Origin: Bacillota bacterium
Lineage (GTDB): Bacteria; Bacillota; Clostridia; Acetivibrionales; DSM-1351
Direction: 5' to 3'
DNA length: 64,000 bases
Assembly: GCA_023443515.1 (NCBI GenBank)
Contig: JAEZUC010000029.1
Span: 1 to 64,000 of the forward strand
Shown: positions 16,169-25,515 of the stretch, in pieces
Position numbering within the stretch: position 1 is the first letter of the stretch
Layout: each line of letters begins with the position of its first letter
Made by a program: the position numbers and the translations under genes
Notes under the pieces: generated by a model
The model's database searches: none
Told to the model about the DNA's origin: nothing
What the model saw: the letters and a program-made list of their open reading frames with translations, nothing else

Positions 16169-16813
16169 CTATTTATTTCCCATGGATTTATTGCTTTCTC
16201 TGCGGGAAGAAACAATCTTGTAAATTACAAATAGGACAATGCAGATTAAAATCAGTGCTATTACTATATTTTCAAAACCCTTAAAATACGGCCTGATTTT
16301 AGTCTCATAATCCTTTCCGAATACATAACCCAGATAAATCAGTGTAAAATTCCATGGAAGCATTCCTATAGTTGAGAAAATAATAAACTTAAATTTATTT
16401 ATTTTAGCAATTCCGGCCGGCAAAGAAATAAATGTTCTGATTACAGGAAGAAGCCTTCCGAGACACACAGCCAGCATACCTCTTTTTTTAAATACCTCTT
16501 CCGCTTTATAAAAATTCTTTTCTGATACAAAAAAATACTTCCCATATTTCAGTATAAAAGGTCTGCCACCGTAAGAACCAACAAAGTAGGCAAACATTGA
16601 ACCAATAAGACTACCTACAGCGGCGGCAATATTTGCTTCCAGAAGAGTAATGCTTCCCTGTGAGGCCATCATACCGCCAAAAGGAAGAATGATTTCGCTG
16701 GGGAGGGGAATACAACTGCTTTCAAAAAGCATCCAAAGCCCGATACCCCAGACCCCCATTCCTTCAATAATATCTATTAAAGGCATTAAAATATTGTGAA
16801 TAATATTAGTCAT
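16169..16813 (-). CDS. DedA family membrane protein (SNARE-associated/VTT fold)
   Basis: A 214-residue membrane protein with about five hydrophobic segments. The family motif lies in ESSCIPLPSEIILPFGG, and GRLLPVIRTFISLPAGIAKI with a conserved Arg follows; GNFTLIYLGY-like sequence is near the C terminus (PWNFTLIYLGYVFG). DedA proteins include undecaprenyl-phosphate and phospholipid flippases. It lies 18 bp downstream of the LCP gene on the same strand, so a shared envelope role with recycling of the lipid carrier is plausible. Confidence 0.9.
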   Translation of the reverse strand: MTNIIHNILMPLIDIIEGMGVWGIGLWMLFESSCIPLPSEIILPFGGMMASQGSITLLEANIAAAVGSLIGSMFAYFVGSYGGRPFILKYGKYFFVSEKNFYKAEEVFKKRGMLAVCLGRLLPVIRTFISLPAGIAKINKFKFIIFSTIGMLPWNFTLIYLGYVFGKDYETKIRPYFKGFENIVIALILICIVLFVIYKIVSSRRESNKSMGNK

Positions 16814-16831
16814 TTTTTACACTCCTCAATT

Positions 16832-17965
16832 TTATCCCTTTGATGTTCCTTTGGTATCGGTTTCAGTATTTGAGGGATTTTGTTTCTTAACAGCAGGCTT
16901 CTTTTTTGAAACTGGCGGAGGCTTTACCTCATCCTCGTCATCGTTACTTTCATCAGGAACATAAAGTTCACCTGATGGAGTTGCTATACCTTTGGCAGAA
17001 TAAAAATAATTTTCAACTATTTCAGCCGCAGGAAGAGATTCTTTTGTCTCAATGTTCATTAAATTACCGTTGTAAACGTAGTACCAGCCTTTATTTATAA
17101 CCCTGTCTTCACCGTCTAGCCTGAAAGAATTAAACTTATCAGGAGATATGCTTATAAGACCTGATGTCATCTTTAATGCATCCGATAAAGTCATATTGGT
17201 TATAATATTTTCAAAGGCATAATTAAGCACAGGGTTTAGCTTAGGAATATTCTGTACCTTGAGCTTTTGTTTAATAAATTCCTTTATAAACTTCATCTGC
17301 ATCTCGGTTCTCTTTATATCACTTCCGTCATAAAACTCTTTTAACTCTTTGGTGTAACGTTCACCGTTTGGCTTCCTGAAACGGAGCAATTGTTCAACCT
17401 TGTCACCGTCCAGCAACTGATAGCCTTTCTTTAAATTAATATGAAGATTCTGAGCTGGGTCATCATACTTCATATCCACAGGGACATCAAAATAAACTCC
17501 CCCAAGCATATCTGTAATCTTTTTGATTGCAGATATATTGATATGAACATAATAGTTGATATTAATTCCGGTGAGATTACTAACTATCTCAGAAGCATAT
17601 CTTGCACCTTCGTGGTTTCGTCCTCCAGCTCCATAAGCGGCGTTTATTTTTGGAAGTATATTGTTTTTTAATTTAACCTTAGTATCTCTCGGTATTGTAA
17701 CGATACTTATATGTTTTTTTTCCGGATCATAATTTGCGACCAGCATTGAATCCGTATTGCCACTGGACTTGTCACCAACAAGCAGGAAGAAGTTCATAGG
17801 TTCTTTATTGGTAGTGGCGTTAAGTCCTTCAAGTATGTTGGGAACGGCATTGTTGCCAGTTGCTCCTGTTACGCTGTTTGCATAGTAAAGAAAAACAGTG
17901 CCCATTCCAAAAAGAAACAACCCGACTACTATTGTAAGTATATAAGTAAATTTTCTCGTGTTCAT
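16832..17965 (-). CDS. LytR-CpsA-Psr (LCP) family cell-wall polymer ligase
   Basis: A 377-residue protein with a single N-terminal membrane anchor (about 8-30) and an extracellular LCP domain. Motifs are FFLLVGDKSSGNTDSMLVA, the Arg/Asp set SIVTIPRDTKV, INAAYGAGG, and LLRFRKPNG. LCP enzymes transfer polymers such as teichoic acids from undecaprenyl-pyrophosphate to peptidoglycan. The C terminus is a Pro/Lys-rich disordered tail (PPPVSKKKPAVKK). AAGAGGT precedes the ATG. It is the first gene of the LCP-DedA pair. Confidence 0.93.
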   Translation of the reverse strand: MNTRKFTYILTIVVGLFLFGMGTVFLYYANSVTGATGNNAVPNILEGLNATTNKEPMNFFLLVGDKSSGNTDSMLVANYDPEKKHISIVTIPRDTKVKLKNNILPKINAAYGAGGRNHEGARYASEIVSNLTGININYYVHINISAIKKITDMLGGVYFDVPVDMKYDDPAQNLHINLKKGYQLLDGDKVEQLLRFRKPNGERYTKELKEFYDGSDIKRTEMQMKFIKEFIKQKLKVQNIPKLNPVLNYAFENIITNMTLSDALKMTSGLISISPDKFNSFRLDGEDRVINKGWYYVYNGNLMNIETKESLPAAEIVENYFYSAKGIATPSGELYVPDESNDDEDEVKPPPVSKKKPAVKKQNPSNTETDTKGTSKG

Positions 17966-18141
17966 TTTGCTAACCTCTTAATAGTTTATTGTTTAAAGAC
18001 AGCAATTATTATATCATAAATATATAGATATTTTTCAGGAAATATCATATCTGTTGCATAATTAAAAGTATGTTCAAAATTAATCATAATCATAGTAACT
18101 AAAAGACCCATGTAAAGTGCTGATTGTGTCGAATTTCTTCA

Positions 18142-18170
18142 TTTACTTTAGGCTGATAATACTTTATAAT
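18142..18170 (+). promoter_or_regulatory. Probable sigma-A promoter of iorAB
   Basis: TTTACT at 18142-18147, a 17-bp spacer and TATAAT at 18165-18170, giving a leader of roughly 65 bases before iorA. The 275-bp divergent gap to the LCP gene holds no other strong signal. Confidence 0.55.
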
Positions 18171-18240
18171 AATAAACAATGTATGCTGATTGTAAACAAG
18201 TATTACAATAATTAATCAAATTAGAGATGGGGGAATATCA

Positions 18241-19977
18241 ATGAAGAAGCTCATGCTCGGCAATGAGGCCGTGGCAAGAGGAGCATATGAGGCAGGCTGT
18301 TCAGTAGCAGCTGCTTATCCGGGAACTCCTAGTACGGAAATTACTGAGTACATATCAAAATATGACGAGATATATTCTGAGTGGGCACCAAATGAAAAGG
18401 TGGCACTCGAAGTAGCTATAGGTTCATCTATCGGAGGAGCAAGATCCATATGTTCCATGAAACACGTAGGGCTTAATGTTGCAGCCGACCCTCTTTTTAC
18501 TGTATCTTATACAGGTGTAAACGGAGGTCTTGTTATAATGGTTGCAGATGACCCGGGGATGCACAGTTCACAGAACGAACAAGATAGTAGGTTCTATGCA
18601 AGAGCATCAAAAGTTCCTATGATTGAACCTTCCGACTCTCAGGAATGCAAGGACTTCGTAAAACAGGCGTTCTCTATAAGTGAGACATTTGATTGCCCTG
18701 TAATCGTCAGACTTTCCACCAGGGTATCCCATTCCCAAAGTGCGGTTGAACAAAGTGAAAAAGAAGATTTCAAGTTGAAAGACTACTCAAAAGATGCAAA
18801 CAAATACGTTATGATGCCTGCTATGGCGAGAAAAAGGCATATTGATGTCGAAAAAAGAATGGCTGCTTTGAGAGATTTCTCCAACGAAAGCGGCCTCAAC
18901 AAAGTTGAAATGCTAAGCAAGGATATAGGGGTTGTAACCAGTGGAATTGCATATCAGTATGTAAAAGAAGCAATGCCTGAGGCATCCGTATTAAAGATAG
19001 GAATGGTACATCCCATCCCTGAAAAACTAATTGAAGAATTTGCTTCAAAGGTAAAAACTCTTTATGTTGTAGAAGAATTGGAACCATTCTTTGAAAATCA
19101 AATAAAGAAAATGGGCATAAAAGTTATCGGAAAAGAGAAGCTTCCTGTAATCGGTGAGTTTAGCGCTCAGCTGGTGGCAGAAAAACTTCTTGATAAAAAG
19201 TCCGATTCCAAGGAAGCTTCCAATAATGCCGTTCCGGTCAGACCACCGGTAATGTGTCCGGGATGCCCTCACAGAGGCATGTTCTACGTTCTTAAAAAAT
19301 TGGGCTTGACCGTCAGCGGCGATATCGGCTGTTATACACTTGGTGCATTGCCTCCTAACGAAGCAATGGATATATGTGTGTGCATGGGCGCAAGCATTGG
19401 CGTTGCTCACGGCCTTGAAAAAGCACGCGGAGCCGAATTCAGGAAAAAGACCGTAGCAGTTATCGGCGATTCAACTTTTATACATTCAGGTATTACGGGA
19501 TTAATAGATATCGTATATAATAAAGGTAACTCCACTGTACTTATTCTTGATAATTCAATTACAGGAATGACGGGTCACCAGCATAACCCAACAACCGGAT
19601 TTACAATAAAGGGTGAGCCTACAAAACAGGTAGACCTTGAACTTCTTTGCAAATCTGTGGGTGTTGACAGGGTTACTGTTGTAGATCCTTTTGATATAAA
19701 GGAATTTGAGAAGGTTGTAAAAGCTGAAACAGAGGCAGATGAACCTTCGGTAATAATATCTCAACGACCATGTGCACTTTTGAAACAAGTTAAATATGAA
19801 GGAATCCACACAATACTACAGGATAAATGCAAAAAGTGCAGAATGTGCATGAAAATAGGATGTCCTGCCATAGTTGAAAAGGGCGATCACCTTGAAATAA
19901 ACCCTGCACTTTGTGTGGGTTGCAAGCTCTGCACGAAGATATGCGGATTTAATGCTATCGAAAGGGCAGGTGAATAA
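18241..19977 (+). CDS. iorA: Indolepyruvate:ferredoxin oxidoreductase, alpha subunit
   Basis: A 578-residue IorA. The N-terminal pyrimidine domain begins LMLGNEAVARGAYEAGCSVAAAYPGTPSTE; the TPP-binding domain has CPGCPHRG, GDIGCYTLG and GDSTFIHSG; the C terminus has two 4Fe-4S ferredoxin motifs, CKKCRMCMKIGC (about 530) and CVGCKLCTKIC (about 558). With IorB it oxidises arylpyruvates made by transamination of aromatic amino acids to arylacetyl-CoA, reducing ferredoxin. A GGGGG site precedes the ATG. It is first in a four-gene set with iorB, paaK and an ACT protein. Confidence 0.96.
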   Translation: MKKLMLGNEAVARGAYEAGCSVAAAYPGTPSTEITEYISKYDEIYSEWAPNEKVALEVAIGSSIGGARSICSMKHVGLNVAADPLFTVSYTGVNGGLVIMVADDPGMHSSQNEQDSRFYARASKVPMIEPSDSQECKDFVKQAFSISETFDCPVIVRLSTRVSHSQSAVEQSEKEDFKLKDYSKDANKYVMMPAMARKRHIDVEKRMAALRDFSNESGLNKVEMLSKDIGVVTSGIAYQYVKEAMPEASVLKIGMVHPIPEKLIEEFASKVKTLYVVEELEPFFENQIKKMGIKVIGKEKLPVIGEFSAQLVAEKLLDKKSDSKEASNNAVPVRPPVMCPGCPHRGMFYVLKKLGLTVSGDIGCYTLGALPPNEAMDICVCMGASIGVAHGLEKARGAEFRKKTVAVIGDSTFIHSGITGLIDIVYNKGNSTVLILDNSITGMTGHQHNPTTGFTIKGEPTKQVDLELLCKSVGVDRVTVVDPFDIKEFEKVVKAETEADEPSVIISQRPCALLKQVKYEGIHTILQDKCKKCRMCMKIGCPAIVEKGDHLEINPALCVGCKLCTKICGFNAIERAGE

Positions 19978-19978
19978 G

Positions 19979-20554
19979 GTGAAAAAATTAAATCTTCTAA
20001 TAGTTGGTGTTGGTGGACAGGGAACTCTCCTGGCCAGCAGGATACTGGGAACAGTTGCATTAAAACTGAATTTTGACGTTAAGGTCTCAGAGGTACACGG
20101 TATGTCCCAAAGAGGCGGTAGCGTTGTTACATATGTAAGGTATGGAGAAAAGGTATACTCCCCGCTAATCGAGAAGGGTGAAGCTGATCTAATTATTGCA
20201 TTTGAACAGCTTGAGGCACTCAGGTGGGTGGATTATCTCCATAAGGACGGCAAAATGATAGTAAATGAGCAGGAGATTGATCCAATGCCTGTAATCATTG
20301 GTAAGGCTAAGTATCCTGAAAAAATACTAGATACATTAAAGACTTCATATAGCATTTACTCACTTGACGCACTTAAAATAGCCAGAGCATGTGGAACAAT
20401 AAAGGCGGTAAACATTGTTTTGCTGGGAGTGATGGCAAAATTAGCAGGTATGGATAAGAACATATTTATGGAAGCCATAAATGAGGTTGTTCCTGCAAAG
20501 GTACTTGACGTAAACATCAAGGCCTTTGAGGAAGGTTACAACTATTATAATTAA
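19979..20554 (+). CDS. iorB: Indolepyruvate:ferredoxin oxidoreductase, beta subunit
   Basis: A 191-residue IorB (gamma-domain of the pyruvate:ferredoxin oxidoreductase family), recognised by LNLLIVGVGGQGTLLASRILG and VSEVHGMSQRGGSVVTYVRYG. It begins with GTG one base after the iorA stop, with AGG at 19968-19970 inside iorA as ribosome site, so translation is coupled. A longer in-frame extension into iorA has a start at 19913, but the family starts at KLNLLIVG. It pairs with IorA in an equimolar complex. Confidence 0.95.
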   Translation: MKKLNLLIVGVGGQGTLLASRILGTVALKLNFDVKVSEVHGMSQRGGSVVTYVRYGEKVYSPLIEKGEADLIIAFEQLEALRWVDYLHKDGKMIVNEQEIDPMPVIIGKAKYPEKILDTLKTSYSIYSLDALKIARACGTIKAVNIVLLGVMAKLAGMDKNIFMEAINEVVPAKVLDVNIKAFEEGYNYYN

Positions 20555-20676
20555 GAATTTAAGCCTATTGCTTTTGTGTGGGGCTACATTTTGTAAGTAA
20601 ACCCTGAAAGCCATTCCGAGTGGGATGATGGCAAAGAATATATAAATTAATATTATTCTTGGGAGGGTGAAATGTT

Positions 20677-21978
20677 ATGTCATATTGGAACCGGGCATAC
20701 GAATGTATGTCCAGAGAAGAAATGCGTAAGGTTCAATCGGAAAGATTAATTAAAACTGTAAAGCTGGTATATGACAATGTACCTACTTACAGAAAGAAGA
20801 TGCAGGAAAAGGGGATGCTGCCGGGAGATATCAGGTCTGTTGATGATTTGAAAAACTTACCCTTTACCTATAAGCAGGATCTTAGAGATACATATCCATA
20901 CGGACTCTTTGCAGTACCTATGAGTGAAATTGTCAGAGTCCATGCATCTTCGGGAACAACAGGAAAAAAGACAGTTGTAGGTTATACACAAAATGACCTG
21001 GATGTTTGGTCGGAGGTTATCGCTAGAACATTTACAGCTGCCGGAGCAGTGAAGGATTCTTTTTTGCAGATATCTTACGGTTACGGATTATTTACAGGAG
21101 GACTCGGTGCTCATTACGGTGGCGAGAAACTGGGAGCAACAGTTATACCTACTTCATCAGGAAACACAAAGCTGCAGCTTTCAATTATGCAGGATTTCGG
21201 TACAACTCACCTTGCTTGTACACCTTCCTATGCTCTGTACTTGGCTGAGGAGATGGAAGAACTGGGAATCAAGAGAAGCGATTTAAAGTTGCAGGCAGGT
21301 ATTTTCGGGGCAGAGCCTTGGTCTGAAAGCATGAGACAGGAAATACAGGACAGACTAAAAATTAAAGCTTTTGATATCTACGGGTTAAGTGAGGTAATAG
21401 GGCCGGGGGTTGCATGTGAATGTGAATATCAAAGCGGTATGCATATTCCGGAAGACCATTTTATCCCGGAAATCATTGATCCTGAGACCGGCGAAGTCCT
21501 TCCGGAAGGCTCAGAAGGAGAAATTGTCTTTACAACTATTACAAAAGAGGGACTTCCGTTAATAAGGTACAGAACCAGAGATCTTTCTTCATTGAATTAT
21601 GATAAATGCGAATGTGGACGTACAGAAGTAAGAATGAACAAGGTTGCCGGCAGAACAGACGACATGCTCATAATCAGGGGTGTAAATGTTTTCCCATCAC
21701 AGGTGGAAAGTGTTCTTTTGTCAATTGGTGAGACCGCACCTCATTATATGCTGGTAGTTGATAGAAAAGACAATCTGGACACTCTGGAAATTCAGGTTGA
21801 AATTACTCCAAGCTTATTCTCCGATGAAGTAAAGAAGCTGGAAGATGTAGAAAAGAAGATTTCAAAGGAAATTAACAGTACATTGGGAATAGGTGCAAAA
21901 ATCAAGCTGGTTGAACCCAAAACCATTCAGCGCAGCGAGGGTAAGGCAAAAAGAGTTATTGACAAAAGGGTTATTTAA
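20677..21978 (+). CDS. paaK: Phenylacetate-CoA ligase family protein
   Basis: A 433-residue adenylate-forming enzyme of the PaaK family. The ATP motif is HASSGTTGKKT (about 88), followed by the family motif GYGLFTGGLG, the aryl-binding IYGLSEVIGPG, and the C-terminal hinge RTDDMLIIRGVNVFPSQVE. Downstream of iorAB it probably runs in reverse, turning indoleacetyl-CoA or phenylacetyl-CoA into the free acid with ATP formation, as proposed for fermenting anaerobes; the direction is inferred. GGGAGG site. A 122-bp gap follows iorB, containing a small hairpin (20602-20626). Confidence 0.94.
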   Translation: MSYWNRAYECMSREEMRKVQSERLIKTVKLVYDNVPTYRKKMQEKGMLPGDIRSVDDLKNLPFTYKQDLRDTYPYGLFAVPMSEIVRVHASSGTTGKKTVVGYTQNDLDVWSEVIARTFTAAGAVKDSFLQISYGYGLFTGGLGAHYGGEKLGATVIPTSSGNTKLQLSIMQDFGTTHLACTPSYALYLAEEMEELGIKRSDLKLQAGIFGAEPWSESMRQEIQDRLKIKAFDIYGLSEVIGPGVACECEYQSGMHIPEDHFIPEIIDPETGEVLPEGSEGEIVFTTITKEGLPLIRYRTRDLSSLNYDKCECGRTEVRMNKVAGRTDDMLIIRGVNVFPSQVESVLLSIGETAPHYMLVVDRKDNLDTLEIQVEITPSLFSDEVKKLEDVEKKISKEINSTLGIGAKIKLVEPKTIQRSEGKAKRVIDKRVI

Positions 21979-22025
21979 TAAGGGTTAAGTTATACATTAA
22001 CAATTATAAAGGGGGTCTGTTAACC

Positions 22026-22457
22026 ATGCTTGTTAAACAAATTTCAGTTTTTTTAGAAAACAAATCAGGAAGGTTGGCTGATGTAACCAGAACACTTGCG
22101 GATAATAACATTAATATCTGCGCCATGTCTATAGCTGATACTACGGATTTTGGCATATTGAGACTTATTGTTAATAACCCGGAAGATGCTGAACGTTATT
22201 TGAGTGAACAGCAGTTTACAGTGAGCTGTACCAGTGTTATAGCAATTGGTGTTGAAGATAAGCCGGGAGGACTTGCAAAGGCATTGGACATAATTCAGGA
22301 CAATGGTATAAGCATTGAATACATGTACGCTTTTGTAGGAAAAACGGGTAATGAAGCATTTGTTATTCTGAGGGTTGAAAACCCTGAAGAGGCAGTAGAA
22401 ACTTTATTGAAATACGGAATAAAAATACTGCCGAGCGACAAAATTTATTGTGCTTAA
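22026..22457 (+). CDS. Tandem ACT-domain protein
   Basis: A 143-residue protein of two ACT domains (about 1-68 and 70-140): VKQISVFLENKSGRLADVTRTL and IAIGVEDKPGGLAKAL. ACT domains bind amino acids. This stand-alone protein is a regular companion of iorAB and paaK in anaerobes and may sense an aromatic amino acid to tune the pathway; no catalytic residues are present. AGGGGGT precedes the ATG. Confidence 0.88.
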   Translation: MLVKQISVFLENKSGRLADVTRTLADNNINICAMSIADTTDFGILRLIVNNPEDAERYLSEQQFTVSCTSVIAIGVEDKPGGLAKALDIIQDNGISIEYMYAFVGKTGNEAFVILRVENPEEAVETLLKYGIKILPSDKIYCA

Positions 22458-22466
22458 ATGTTAAAA

Positions 22467-22510
22467 AAAGGCTGTCTCGCAAATTGTTGAGGCAGCCTTT
22501 AAAAATCTTT
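22467..22510. terminator. Bidirectional terminator between the ACT gene and the PPTase gene
   Basis: AAAGGCTGTCTC at 22467-22478 pairs with GAGGCAGCCTTT at 22489-22500 (one G-U), with A-rich and T-rich flanks on the two sides, so it can serve both convergent genes. Confidence 0.78.
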
Positions 22511-22533
22511 TTTACTATTTTTTAAAATTTTTA

Positions 22534-23241
22534 CTAAATTAATATACTAAGGATTTCATCGACTGATATATGGATTATTTCATCCGGAAAACAGTCGCCC
22601 TGGGAACAAACAGACATAATATGGGTTTCATCAATGTCGAATTGTTTAAAAAAGCAATCCGTAAGGGTATTTTTAGTTGAAAGTGTTATCTGTCCAGCGC
22701 CAAATTCAAAAGAAAAGGAATCAAGAGGCAGTGATAGTCCCCTTCCATCAGTTTTTATATAGCTTTCCTTCAGTGTCCACAGCATGAAGAAATATTTTGT
22801 ACGATAATCAGCAGGCTGTTTCATAAGACTTTCATACTCATCTTGGGTAAAGAATCTTTTTGCAATACCGAAATCTGAATCCTTTATAGATTCTATGTCT
22901 ATACCGCAAGGTTTATTTGAAATAACACATACTACCCAATCACCTGAATGGGATATATTAAAGAAAACTGATTCATTTGGTTTGTCTAGGCATGGTTTAT
23001 TATAAGAATCTATTTTAAAACTTATTTCGCTGTTTTTACAGTTAAGATGTTTACTTACGGCGTATCTGGCAATGATTTCGCCAAGAAGGCATCTTATAGA
23101 ATCCTTTTTAAAAACAAACCTCTCCATTTTTGCTTTTCTTTCATCAGAAATTAATGTTTTTAATAAATTTAAAGTATCTTCATCATTGCAAGACGAAATA
23201 TTTATTCCGTATAAATTAACCAAGAAACCCCAACCTTTCAT
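22534..23241 (-). CDS. Sfp-type 4'-phosphopantetheinyl transferase
   Basis: A 235-residue (or about 229) Sfp-class enzyme that installs phosphopantetheine on carrier proteins of NRPS, PKS or siderophore systems. Motifs: substrate-binding NISHSGDWVVCVI, the magnesium site CGIDIESI, and WTLKESYIKTDGRGLSLPL. The start is uncertain: the ATG at 23241 has no ribosome site; a TTG at 23223 would give the N terminus VNLYGIN, which resembles other Sfp proteins. It is divergent from a type II thioesterase. No NRPS or PKS lies in the window, so it acts on partners elsewhere; AcpP from the fab operon is a less likely substrate, usually served by AcpS. Confidence 0.92.
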   Translation of the reverse strand: MKGWGFLVNLYGINISSCNDEDTLNLLKTLISDERKAKMERFVFKKDSIRCLLGEIIARYAVSKHLNCKNSEISFKIDSYNKPCLDKPNESVFFNISHSGDWVVCVISNKPCGIDIESIKDSDFGIAKRFFTQDEYESLMKQPADYRTKYFFMLWTLKESYIKTDGRGLSLPLDSFSFEFGAGQITLSTKNTLTDCFFKQFDIDETHIMSVCSQGDCFPDEIIHISVDEILSILI

Positions 23242-23417
23242 AAAACAGCTGTTTGGCTTAAACGCTGACTTTTATTCTAGCAGATATTTATATATTTGTG
23301 AAGTTTTATAAGGATTATGTCGTAAATTATGGAAATCCAAAACTGTATAATATATAATATATTGGGTTGAGTAGTAATGTTTGTAAATCATTTAAACTAA
23401 TTATCAAGAGGAGTATT

Positions 23418-24125
23418 ATGAAAAATACAATTAATCTGTTTTGCTTTCCATATGCAGGTGGTTCTTCAGCCGTATATTCAAGGCTAAAACGTTTTGCTGA
23501 CAAAAATATAAATGTAATACCTGTAGAACTTGCCGGAAGAGGACAAAGGATAAGCGAACCGTTATACAATAATATGGAGGAAGTAATAAATGATGTTTAC
23601 GATAAAATAGTAGCATCAGTTGATGAACAGCCCTTTGCCTTGTTTGGGCACAGTATGGGAAGTTCCATTGTGCTTGAGCTATCACATAAAATTCTAAAAA
23701 ACAAAAAAAATGAGCCACTCCACCTTTTTCTTTCAGGGAGATGTCCTCCGATACTTTATAAGATTGATAAAAAAATACATGATTTACCTGATGAACAATT
23801 TATAAATGAGGTTTATGATCTGGGAGGTACACCCAAGGAGGTATTTGAGAACAGGGAATTACGTCATATATTTTTGCCTATATTAAGGTCGGATTATAAG
23901 CTAATAGAAGAATATATTTATATTGAAAAAGATGAAAAACTAAATTGTGACATAACAGTTTTTAACGGAAAAGAAGATAAAATGACTGACTTGGAAAAAC
24001 TGAAAAAATGGGGAGATTACACATCCGGTAAAACGGACATTATTGAATTTGATGGCGGACACTTTTTTCTTCATAATCAAATGGAGCAAATTATGAATAT
24101 AATGAATAAAACTTTAAATCGTTAA
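23418..24125 (+). CDS. Type II thioesterase (alpha/beta hydrolase)
   Basis: A 235-residue external thioesterase of the GrsT/SrfD type. Motifs: INLFCFPYAGGSSAVYSRL at the N terminus, nucleophile GHSMGSS (about 78-84), and the catalytic His in FDGGHFFL (about 216-220). These enzymes clear misprimed acyl groups from NRPS/PKS carrier domains. AGAGGAG lies 8 bp before the ATG at 23418. With the divergent Sfp-type transferase it forms an accessory pair for non-ribosomal synthesis whose main synthetase is not in this window. Confidence 0.92.
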   Translation: MKNTINLFCFPYAGGSSAVYSRLKRFADKNINVIPVELAGRGQRISEPLYNNMEEVINDVYDKIVASVDEQPFALFGHSMGSSIVLELSHKILKNKKNEPLHLFLSGRCPPILYKIDKKIHDLPDEQFINEVYDLGGTPKEVFENRELRHIFLPILRSDYKLIEEYIYIEKDEKLNCDITVFNGKEDKMTDLEKLKKWGDYTSGKTDIIEFDGGHFFLHNQMEQIMNIMNKTLNR

Positions 24126-24142
24126 TATTTTGATTAAAATAA

Positions 24143-24198
24143 ATGCCGGAACCGTAAACAGAAAGATTAAGAATAATTTCTGTTTACGGTTCCGGCAT
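24143..24198. terminator. Bidirectional terminator after the thioesterase gene
   Basis: A perfect 22-bp stem (24143-24164 with 24177-24198) and a 12-base loop, with T-rich sequence on each side. It serves the convergent thioesterase and SDR genes. Confidence 0.85.
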
Positions 24199-24220
24199 AA
24201 TGTGTTTTTAACCAATAAAA

Positions 24221-25228
24221 TTATTTCTTCATAGAATTAGTATAATTATCTATAATTCTATCACACCACACATCAAATTCCTTATCTTCAGTCTGAAATT
24301 CCGGATGGGAAAAAATATTATCCAAAACTAATTTTACTCCCTGATCAAAACGTACAGTCGCATTAAATTCGGGAACCAACCTTTTAATTTTAGAATTGTC
24401 AAAAACTACTGTGTTTGATTTATCGCCCAAAAGTGAGCCGGTGAAATCATAGTCGCTGCAAGCTACAAGATAATCAGTAGCAATGTGCACTGCATTAAGC
24501 CTGACTCCCAGAGCAGAAGCAATTATCTGGTAAATCTGGTTCCATGTAAGGCTTTCATCAGATGTAATGTGAATGGCATCACCGATGGCATGGATATTAC
24601 CCATTAACCCAATAAAGCCTTTTGCAAAATCAGAATTATATGTTAAAGTCCATAAAGAGCTTCCGTCACCGTGAATAATTACAGGCTTATTCTCCAGCAT
24701 TCTCTTTATTACCTGCCAGCTGCCGTTATTTCCATGAACACCTAGAGGAATGCTACGATCGTCATATGTGTGACTTGGACGTACAATGGTGACGGGGAAT
24801 CCGTTTTTGCGGTATTCTGCCATTAACAGTTCCTCACAGGCAATTTTATTACGTGAATATTCCCAATAGGGGTTTGCAAGTGGAGTCGATTCGGTTATGA
24901 GGAAATCGGACAGAGGTTTCTGATATGCTGATGCAGAACTAATAAATATGTATTGCTTAGTTTTGCCCGAGAAAAGTCTGATATCACGTTCAACCTGTGA
25001 GGGTACAAAGGCAATGAAATCTGCCACAACATCAAAATGCTGATCTTTTATAAGAGAACTTACAAGCGCTTCGTCATTTATATCAGCCCTTAGAAGTTTT
25101 GCGCCTTCAGGTATCCTTTCGGTTCTGTTACCCCTGTTAAGGAGATAAAGTTCCCAACCCTGTTCAACCAAAGAGGACGAAATTGCCGAACTTATAATCC
25201 CTGTTCCACCGATAAATAAAGCCTTCAT
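24221..25228 (-). CDS. NAD-dependent epimerase/dehydratase (extended SDR)
   Basis: A 335-residue Rossmann-fold protein. The nucleotide motif is KALFIGGTGIISSAIS (TGxxGxxG variant) and the catalytic pair appears as YWEYSRNK (YxxxK, about 132-136). FISSASAYQ precedes it. Similar proteins act on nucleotide sugars or isoflavone-like substrates; the substrate here cannot be told. GAAGGAGAG is spaced for the ATG at 25228, not the longer frame to 25258. Monocistronic. Confidence 0.85.
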   Translation of the reverse strand: MKALFIGGTGIISSAISSSLVEQGWELYLLNRGNRTERIPEGAKLLRADINDEALVSSLIKDQHFDVVADFIAFVPSQVERDIRLFSGKTKQYIFISSASAYQKPLSDFLITESTPLANPYWEYSRNKIACEELLMAEYRKNGFPVTIVRPSHTYDDRSIPLGVHGNNGSWQVIKRMLENKPVIIHGDGSSLWTLTYNSDFAKGFIGLMGNIHAIGDAIHITSDESLTWNQIYQIIASALGVRLNAVHIATDYLVACSDYDFTGSLLGDKSNTVVFDNSKIKRLVPEFNATVRFDQGVKLVLDNIFSHPEFQTEDKEFDVWCDRIIDNYTNSMKK

Positions 25229-25342
25229 AATAACTCTCCTTCGATTTTCAAAATTCAATCATTTGTATTGGATAAATATTTTATATCTGTATTATATAAC
25301 GGTATTTAAAATAAATACATATTCGTTGTGGAAAAAAATTGC

Positions 25343-25370
25343 TTGATAAACTAAACAGATATGTTATAAT
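25343..25370 (+). promoter_or_regulatory. Probable sigma-A promoter upstream of cinA
   Basis: TTGATA at 25343-25348, a 16-bp spacer and TATAAT at 25365-25370, about 145 bp before the cinA start. A second TATAAT at 25469 has only a poor -35 (TTGCTT at 20 bp). Confidence 0.5.
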
Positions 25371-25515
25371 TAGATTGATTAATTGGACTTAAAATTCCTT
25401 TCAATAATTCCATTTCTTAAATTAATTCCTTTTTTAAAATGTTTGCTTACTATTTTGTATTCATGTTGTATAATAAATAAATATGATTTATTTACTTTAT
25501 AACGGAGGCACAAAT

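Noticed and set aside
18030..18044. ATTTTTCAGGAAATA, similar to the CodY box (AATTTTCWGAAAATT) with 3 mismatches
   Set aside because: Such matches arise often in AT-rich DNA; it lies about 135 bp from the iorA promoter and closer to the LCP gene, where CodY control is not expected.
25469..25474. TATAAT close to cinA as its main promoter
   Set aside because: The nearest -35-like hexamer (TTGCTT) is 20 bp away; the TTGATA-N16-TATAAT at 25343-25370 is better.
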